Below, one piece after another: positions 21,756-26,054 of a stretch of 26,054 nt of DNA. The notes under the pieces were generated by a model, which worked only from the letters and a program-made list of their open reading frames with translations, had not been told where the DNA came from and did not search any database. The DNA comes from Candidatus Methanomethylophilaceae archaeon (GTDB taxonomy: Archaea; Thermoplasmatota; Thermoplasmata; Methanomassiliicoccales; Methanomethylophilaceae). Position 1 is the first letter of the stretch. Every line of letters starts with the position of its first letter. The stretch spans positions 1 through 26,054 of the forward strand of contig SKHQ01000021.1 of assembly GCA_007116915.1 (NCBI GenBank), in the 5' to 3' direction. The position numbers were made by a program, and so were the translations under genes.

Positions 21756-24302
21756 CTATAAAGCTAAGCCGTTCCTCACTTTCGTGTCCTGGAATCTGTC
21801 AAGGGAGGTCTCAAGTATGAACTTCGCTCCTTTACCATGCTCCCCCTCTTCACGTATCGAGATCCCCGTAATAGACAATATCTCTCTGGCAAGGAACATT
21901 CCTAGGCCGGTGTTTTTTCCCATGTCGCGGTCGAATATCCTCTCTTTAAGGGATGTTTCGATGCCCACGCCATCATCCTCCACAACCACTGTACCGGGTC
22001 GAGGACTGTATATCCGAATTGATCGTACATGTCCACCATGACGAACGGAATTCTCGAAGAGGTTGTAAAGCACCTTTCTGAACAACGGGTCGGCTAAGAG
22101 CATTATGCCATTAGCATCGTTGATCAAATCGATATGAGTGAAGGACGGATTGCCCTTTAGTTGCTCGACCTTCTTCCCAACATCCACCCAGCGGGGCTCT
22201 TCCAACCCCAGGTCTTGATAGTCACGGGCGAATTCCAATTGCTCCTCGATGTTTTCCATAGATACTATCATCTTCTCCAGTATCTCTCGGTCCTTCTTCC
22301 TGTCATCCGATTCCAATTTCTTAAGGAGTATCTCACCATAACCGGAGAGGGCGGTCAGCTGATTCCTGATATCGTGACCTGTTATCCCTGCTAGAAGGTT
22401 GAGTTGTCTATTTGCGGTTTCCAGTGACAATTGACTGGTACGGAGTTCATGGACATCGAACACTGCTCCGCTGAGGTACGCTCCGTCCCCATGGTCTAAT
22501 TTTGTTATCAGTAGGCGATACCAACGATAAGGGCCGCGCCTGAACATTGCTCGGAAGGTAAGATCGGTCATCTCTCCTTTCTGAAGTGATTCAGGTCTCA
22601 GGAGTTCTAGGATGGGTGGGATGTCCTCACCGTGGATGACGTTGTCAAGTTCCATTATCGACACTCTACCGCGGTCATCGGGTACGATGACTTCCCGCGG
22701 CATGTTGTCAATAGTCAGATGGCCGCTTCCGTATTCGTATATGACGCTGGAGAATCCCAATGCCTTGGATGCAGTGTCTAGACGCTCTTGGGCGATCATT
22801 GCGGCCTTAGCGGCCTCCAGTTGTTCGGTTATATCCCGCATGTCGTGGACTATGCCGCTGAACTCACCCTTCTCGAAAACCGCTTGCCCCGTGACGCGGT
22901 AATGTCTTCCGTCTCGCAGGATTATGTCCTCTAGCACCCTCTCCCCCTCTTGCTCAACACCCTTCCAGAATGTCTTGGTATCAAAGTGCTCACCGGGGGC
23001 GATCAGCTGATGGCATTCTCTGTCGTTGTCGTCTATGCTCAATTTATTTCGGGCAGCGACATTGGACCAAACCAACTCACCGCTCGGTGAGCTGAGGATG
23101 ACAGGGTTGGGGAAACTGTTCAGTATGGAGCGCTTCAACCGCTCCTCTTCTTTCAACCTCTCCTCAACGCTGATAAAATTACTGACATCATCCAATATTA
23201 CCAATGCGGCAGGAATCCCTCTCCATTCGATGATGTTGGAATTGATCCGTGCATGTTTGGTTCCTGTGCCTGCGTTCATCCGTATAGAATATTCAGAAGG
23301 AGGTTTTCCTCCCGCCATACGCGACCGGTAACGTTCCATCACTTTGTTCCGGTCGTCGCTATGGATCAATCCAAAGAAGGTCTTTCCGACAATATCCTCG
23401 TAATCCATCTGTAAGAAGGATGCCATACGACCGTTGATGTAAACAATCTTTTCATCCTGGATTATGCATAATGCCGAAGGTATCCTTTCCAATACGGTAT
23501 TGTAGTCAGAGACTGTCTGCATCGCTTTGATACCATCCCTGAATCCCTTCGATACCTGTCTTATCAGTCCTTTAGCCCAGATTCCATTATCCTCAGCGGT
23601 CAAAGAGATCTCCAAACAGCTGGGTTGACCACCTACAATTCCCGTGAAGAACTCATTAAATTCTGTGTTAAAACCGTCCTTCTGCATTTCCAACGAATTT
23701 AGGATGGAAGTATTGCCGACCTGGGCGAAAAGAGTCTTGAATTCTTCTAAATCATTGGCATAGAAGGTCAATTCATTTCGGTCAGGGTCTCTGATCGAAA
23801 GTGAAACGCTCCTAGTATCAAAACCAACCCTTATAGGCCCATGCGATGGGTGGTTTATCTGTAGGTTGTCCACGACTGCCTCATCAGTCCCGATCTTCCA
23901 CTGTATGCTTCCGATGCCGAGGCGTTCCCACAATGCCTTACCGTCGAATGCACCGGAATCATAGCAGCCCCTGATGTCGAATATGATGCACCTTGTAGAG
24001 GACTCATCATCGCAGGAATATGAACGCGTATCGACCTTCTTACCGTCTGAAACACCGAGGCTCAAAACTCCCTCGCCCGCCTCTATGACCGAGGACCAGG
24101 AATCATCGTCACAGCCCAGCACATTAGTGGCTGATTGCCCTATTACGGAGTCGAACTCAACATTCAAGTATGATTCCAAAGACCGGTTAATATGAATTAT
24201 TCGAGAAAGTCCGTCGACTATCAAAGAGCCCATCCAGGGAATATCCAACAACCTCTTCAAGAAAGAAGGTATGCTTCCTCCATCAATTAAATCAACCTTC
24301 AT
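21756..24302 (-). CDS. Soluble multi-PAS sensor histidine kinase
   Basis: An 848-residue cytosolic kinase with no signal peptide or membrane segment. A PAS-like domain at about 15-65 (IVDGLSRIIHINRSLESYL) is followed by an unassigned stretch (about 66-260), two clear PAS domains (about 265-375 and 390-490), each joined by short charged helices, and a fourth PAS_3-like domain (about 505-620). Then come the phosphorylated histidine in AGITGHDIRNQLTAL (H643), the N box LFENSVRHG (N751), DDGVGIE (776-782) and GLGMFLA (799-805). The H-box form is common in kinases of Methanomassiliicoccales and other euryarchaea. No response regulator is nearby, so it is an orphan. ATG 24302 has an ATATTATA stretch about 33 bases upstream. 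Signal unknown. Confidence 0.9.
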   Translation of the reverse strand: MKVDLIDGGSIPSFLKRLLDIPWMGSLIVDGLSRIIHINRSLESYLNVEFDSVIGQSATNVLGCDDDSWSSVIEAGEGVLSLGVSDGKKVDTRSYSCDDESSTRCIIFDIRGCYDSGAFDGKALWERLGIGSIQWKIGTDEAVVDNLQINHPSHGPIRVGFDTRSVSLSIRDPDRNELTFYANDLEEFKTLFAQVGNTSILNSLEMQKDGFNTEFNEFFTGIVGGQPSCLEISLTAEDNGIWAKGLIRQVSKGFRDGIKAMQTVSDYNTVLERIPSALCIIQDEKIVYINGRMASFLQMDYEDIVGKTFFGLIHSDDRNKVMERYRSRMAGGKPPSEYSIRMNAGTGTKHARINSNIIEWRGIPAALVILDDVSNFISVEERLKEEERLKRSILNSFPNPVILSSPSGELVWSNVAARNKLSIDDNDRECHQLIAPGEHFDTKTFWKGVEQEGERVLEDIILRDGRHYRVTGQAVFEKGEFSGIVHDMRDITEQLEAAKAAMIAQERLDTASKALGFSSVIYEYGSGHLTIDNMPREVIVPDDRGRVSIMELDNVIHGEDIPPILELLRPESLQKGEMTDLTFRAMFRRGPYRWYRLLITKLDHGDGAYLSGAVFDVHELRTSQLSLETANRQLNLLAGITGHDIRNQLTALSGYGEILLKKLESDDRKKDREILEKMIVSMENIEEQLEFARDYQDLGLEEPRWVDVGKKVEQLKGNPSFTHIDLINDANGIMLLADPLFRKVLYNLFENSVRHGGHVRSIRIYSPRPGTVVVEDDGVGIETSLKERIFDRDMGKNTGLGMFLAREILSITGISIREEGEHGKGAKFILETSLDRFQDTKVRNGLAL

Positions 24303-24463
24303 TAGTGTAATGAACTAGTGTTTTCAGGTATAATATTCAATCTCTCCAATTATCCAGACCCATATCATCATACGAGGGGGTATCCAAGCAATGGGAAAGA
24401 TTATCGTCTACCAGACTCATGTTTACCTTGATGTCAGGACGGCGGGTTTGGGATGTAGGATGC
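24303..24463. promoter_or_regulatory. Divergent region between histidine kinase and short-chain dehydrogenase
   Basis: On the minus strand ATATTATACC at about 24329-24339 is a good TATA element for the kinase. No clear plus-strand promoter was found. The dehydrogenase frame is open back to 24419, so part of this stretch may be coding if an upstream start is used. Confidence 0.4.
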
Positions 24464-25390
24464 ATGCCCCGTATGGATGGCAAGGTCGCTATCGTCACCG
24501 GGGGGAGTTCCGGTATCGGCAAGATCATAGTGCGCACCCTTTCCGCCATGGGTGCGGAAGTGGTGATGGCGGTGAGGGATGTCCACAGAGGGGACGAGTT
24601 CGCTGAGGAGATACGCTCTGAAGTGAAAGACGCGATCGTTCAAGTAATGAAAATGGACCTATCCGACCTCGGATCCGTGGGAAATTTCATAACCTCATTC
24701 AAAATCGAGTATGAGAGACTTGACCTATTGATAAACAACGCTGGAGTCATGGTGCCTCCCTACGGTCTCACCGCACAAGGATATGAGATGCAATGGGGGG
24801 TCAACCACCTGGGGCATTTCGCTTTGACCGGGCTGCTCATTGACCATTTGATAAGTACGCCTGGTTCCCGAGTGGTTACCCAGACCAGCATGGCTCATTG
24901 GAGTGGCGATATCCTTTTCGATGACATCAATTCCGAGCTCAGATACAAACCATGGAAGGCATATCAGCAAAGTAAACTGGCCAATCTGTTGTTCAGTTTG
25001 GAGCTACAGAGGAAGTTAGACAAGGCGGGTTTGGAAAACCCCATTAGTCTGGCATCTCATCCGGGAATCTCGAAGACACCTCTGTTCCGCCATGAGAGTC
25101 TGCTAACGTACCTTGCTCTCAGACCATTGATGCAGAATGCAGGCCGAGGGGCATTGACGGCTTTGAGGGCTGCGACCGATCCTGAAGTCAAAGGCGGTGA
25201 CCTATACGGCCCCTCAGGGCTTACGGAATTCAAAGGCTTCCCTGTCAAGGTGGACCCTCGTAACAAAGGCAATGACAAAGAGCTTGCGGAAAAGGTATGG
25301 GATCTTTCTGAGGAGATGACTGGTGTCAGGTTCGAAAAACATCTGCGGGCAGCGGAATGTTCCGACTGCGGATGCCTCAATGGTGATTGA
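24464..25390 (+). CDS. Short-chain dehydrogenase/reductase (retinol-dehydrogenase-like)
   Basis: A classical-type SDR, an NAD(P)-dependent oxidoreductase. With the ATG at 24464 it has 308 residues and shows the cofactor motif TGGSSGIG (12-19), the acidic MDLSDLGS segment, NNAG (91-94), a Ser (about 142) in TQTSMAHWSG and YQQSK (Y167, K171). Its best resemblance is to the retinol dehydrogenase/protochlorophyllide reductase-like group, but the substrate cannot be assigned. The C-terminus ends in a cysteine cluster, ECSDCGCLNGD, unusual for the family and possibly metal-binding. ATGs at 24419, 24431 and 24473 are alternative starts; 24464 has TAGGAT just upstream. The stop codon abuts the ATG of the heavy-metal-associated protein, so the two are co-translated. 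Confidence 0.88.
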   Translation: MPRMDGKVAIVTGGSSGIGKIIVRTLSAMGAEVVMAVRDVHRGDEFAEEIRSEVKDAIVQVMKMDLSDLGSVGNFITSFKIEYERLDLLINNAGVMVPPYGLTAQGYEMQWGVNHLGHFALTGLLIDHLISTPGSRVVTQTSMAHWSGDILFDDINSELRYKPWKAYQQSKLANLLFSLELQRKLDKAGLENPISLASHPGISKTPLFRHESLLTYLALRPLMQNAGRGALTALRAATDPEVKGGDLYGPSGLTEFKGFPVKVDPRNKGNDKELAEKVWDLSEEMTGVRFEKHLRAAECSDCGCLNGD

Positions 25391-25591
25391 ATGAAGACAC
25401 ACATAAAAGTCAAGGGGATGGCCTGCGGAGGATGTTCTGCAAACCTGGAGCGGGCAATCAGTGGAGTGAAGGGTGTGGATGAAGTGAAGGCGAACCACAA
25501 GGACGGTGCCGTAGTCGTGGTTCATGATGAGACCGTGGAGGTCGAGACCCTGCGCAAGACAGTACGGGACGCCGGGTATGAAACGGTCTGA
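25391..25591 (+). CDS. Heavy-metal-associated (HMA/CopZ-like) protein
   Basis: A 66-residue single HMA domain of the kind that carries Cu(I) or another soft metal. The metal site is C12-x2-C15 in GMACGGCSANLERAI, followed by the usual GVKGVDEVKANHKDG strand and LRKTVRDAGYETV end. No P-type ATPase is in the window. It starts directly after the dehydrogenase TGA (TGAATG). A hairpin with oligo-T overlaps its stop. The Cys-rich tail of the dehydrogenase suggests a possible metal-related link, which is inference. Confidence 0.93.
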   Translation: MKTHIKVKGMACGGCSANLERAISGVKGVDEVKANHKDGAVVVVHDETVEVETLRKTVRDAGYETV

Positions 25592-25608
25592 ACCAGACAA
25601 CTTTTTTT
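25586..25608 (+). terminator. Hairpin and T7 terminator after the HMA gene
   Basis: GTCTG (25586-25590) pairs with CAGAC (25594-25598) over a 3-base loop and is followed two bases later by C and T7 (25602-25608). The stem includes part of the HMA stop codon. This is the best-formed terminator in the window. Confidence 0.65.
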
Positions 25609-25639
25609 ACTTGCAAAACAACATCATAACGGTGATCGC

Positions 25640-25921
25640 ATGAGGAGAATATTGGAAGAATACAGAGGAAGGACGGTATCCGACGAGTCTCTTGACGATT
25701 ATGCCAAGGGAGTCATCATGGACATTATAAATGATTTTGAATCCATGGTGAACAGTGAGATCAAGGGAAGCATCGCACTGATAAAGAGGCCCCTTTCAGA
25801 GCAGCTGGATTGGTATTTTACATACGGTGACAACCGTGTTCTCCCCATCAATGAGCCTGATGAGCTGAGGGATCGGGACGCAGTCACCATGGCGGTCATA
25901 CTGACCGAAGAGAAGGATTGA
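25640..25921 (+). CDS. Unrecognised small protein (93 residues)
   Basis: I do not recognise this protein. It starts MRRILEEYRGRTVSDESLDD and has an acidic, helical-looking N-terminal half (IMDIINDFESMVNSEIKG), then a possibly strand-rich second half (WYFTYGDNRVLPIN, RDAVTMAVILTEEKD). No cysteines, signal peptide or membrane segment. The second half faintly recalls a beta-grasp fold, but there is no terminal Gly-Gly and I would not press it. GGTGATC a few bases before the ATG is a reasonable ribosome binding site and base composition matches the neighbours, so it is probably real. It lies after the HMA terminator, hence likely its own transcript, and converges on the tRNA gene. Confidence 0.75.
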   Translation: MRRILEEYRGRTVSDESLDDYAKGVIMDIINDFESMVNSEIKGSIALIKRPLSEQLDWYFTYGDNRVLPINEPDELRDRDAVTMAVILTEEKD

Positions 25922-25934
25922 ATACGGAAAGAAA

Positions 25935-26010
25935 TGGTGGGGCCGCCCGGATTTGAACCGGAGTCTATGGCTCCCGAAGCCACAAGTATGCCAAGCTAAC
26001 CCACGGCCCC
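25935..26010 (-). tRNA. tRNA-Pro, anticodon CGG
   Basis: A complete cloverleaf reads on the minus strand: acceptor GGGGCCG pairing CGGCCCC, a D arm with AGCTTGGCA loop, an anticodon arm GTGGC-TTCGGGA-GCCAT, and a T arm TCCGG-TTCAAAT-CCGGG. Discriminator A and an encoded CCA follow (25937-25935). The anticodon CGG is at 25974-25976 (plus-strand ccg), reading CCG proline codons. No intron is visible. Confidence 0.95.
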
Positions 26011-26038
26011 GTGGGTGAATCGGGTGATTCCATCGGTG

Positions 26039-26046
26039 AATAAAAG
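26039..26046 (-). promoter_or_regulatory. TATA box of tRNA-Pro
   Basis: The minus strand reads CTTTTATT, centred about 32 bases before the tRNA 5' end, matching usual archaeal tRNA promoter spacing. Confidence 0.55.
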
Positions 26047-26054
26047 ACTATTGG

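Noticed and set aside
1..26054. CRISPR arrays, insertion sequences, integrase or attachment sites
   Set aside because: No repeat-spacer pattern, transposase, integrase or tRNA-end duplication was seen by eye; the tRNA at the right edge has no visible partial copy in the window.

Overview
The window is archaeal. It shows TATA-box promoters with AT-rich elements about 26 bases from likely start sites, oligo-T stops, a GHMP-type shikimate kinase, Pelota, and the aspartate-semialdehyde-to-homocysteine gene set (COG1900, NIL-domain ferredoxin, UPF0280) best known from methanogens. Moderate GC, the histidine-kinase H-box style and the gene content fit Thermoplasmata, probably Methanomassiliicoccales. 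No methanogenesis gene lies in the window, so the lineage is an inference. Almost everything is chromosomal housekeeping. No CRISPR array, insertion sequence or prophage was seen.

Layout. Positions 1-6113 are all on the minus strand. They hold the 5' end of hisG; a tightly coupled asd - COG1900 - NIL-ferredoxin - UPF0280 operon (aspartyl phosphate to homocysteine); and an aroK - aroA - chorismate mutase group (late shikimate pathway). A plus-strand ACT-domain regulator (6267-6767) faces the carAB operon and overlaps its end. An orphan 1724-residue helicase-nuclease (11178-16352, minus) follows. Divergently from it, on the plus strand, lie pelota and then a NifV-like (homo)citrate synthase with an NAD-type isocitrate-dehydrogenase-family enzyme. 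A minus-strand block holds an ABC-F ATPase and a soluble multi-PAS histidine kinase. The right end has a short-chain dehydrogenase with a CopZ-like metal-binding protein, an unrecognised 93-residue protein, and tRNA-Pro(CGG) on the minus strand.

How it works together. The left half is amino-acid and pyrimidine supply: histidine, homocysteine/methionine, aromatics, carbamoyl phosphate for arginine and pyrimidines, and 2-oxoglutarate or 2-oxosuberate type precursors. An amino-acid-sensing ACT regulator sits among these genes. Pelota and ABC-F serve translation and ribosome rescue.

Most worth a second look: (1) the EPSP-synthase-family protein keeps the fold and operon position but appears to have lost nearly every catalytic residue; (2) the chorismate mutase reading frame, including its catalytic N-terminal Arg, extends upstream of any usable start codon, beside a G6 tract and an out-of-frame ATG; (3) the NifV-like synthase is paired with an enzyme carrying isocitrate-type (Ser/Asn) specificity residues, suggesting a Re-citrate-synthase route to 2-oxoglutarate; (4) the giant DUF4011-helicase-nuclease; (5) two clean inverted repeats at promoters, upstream of asd and upstream of the NifV-like gene.
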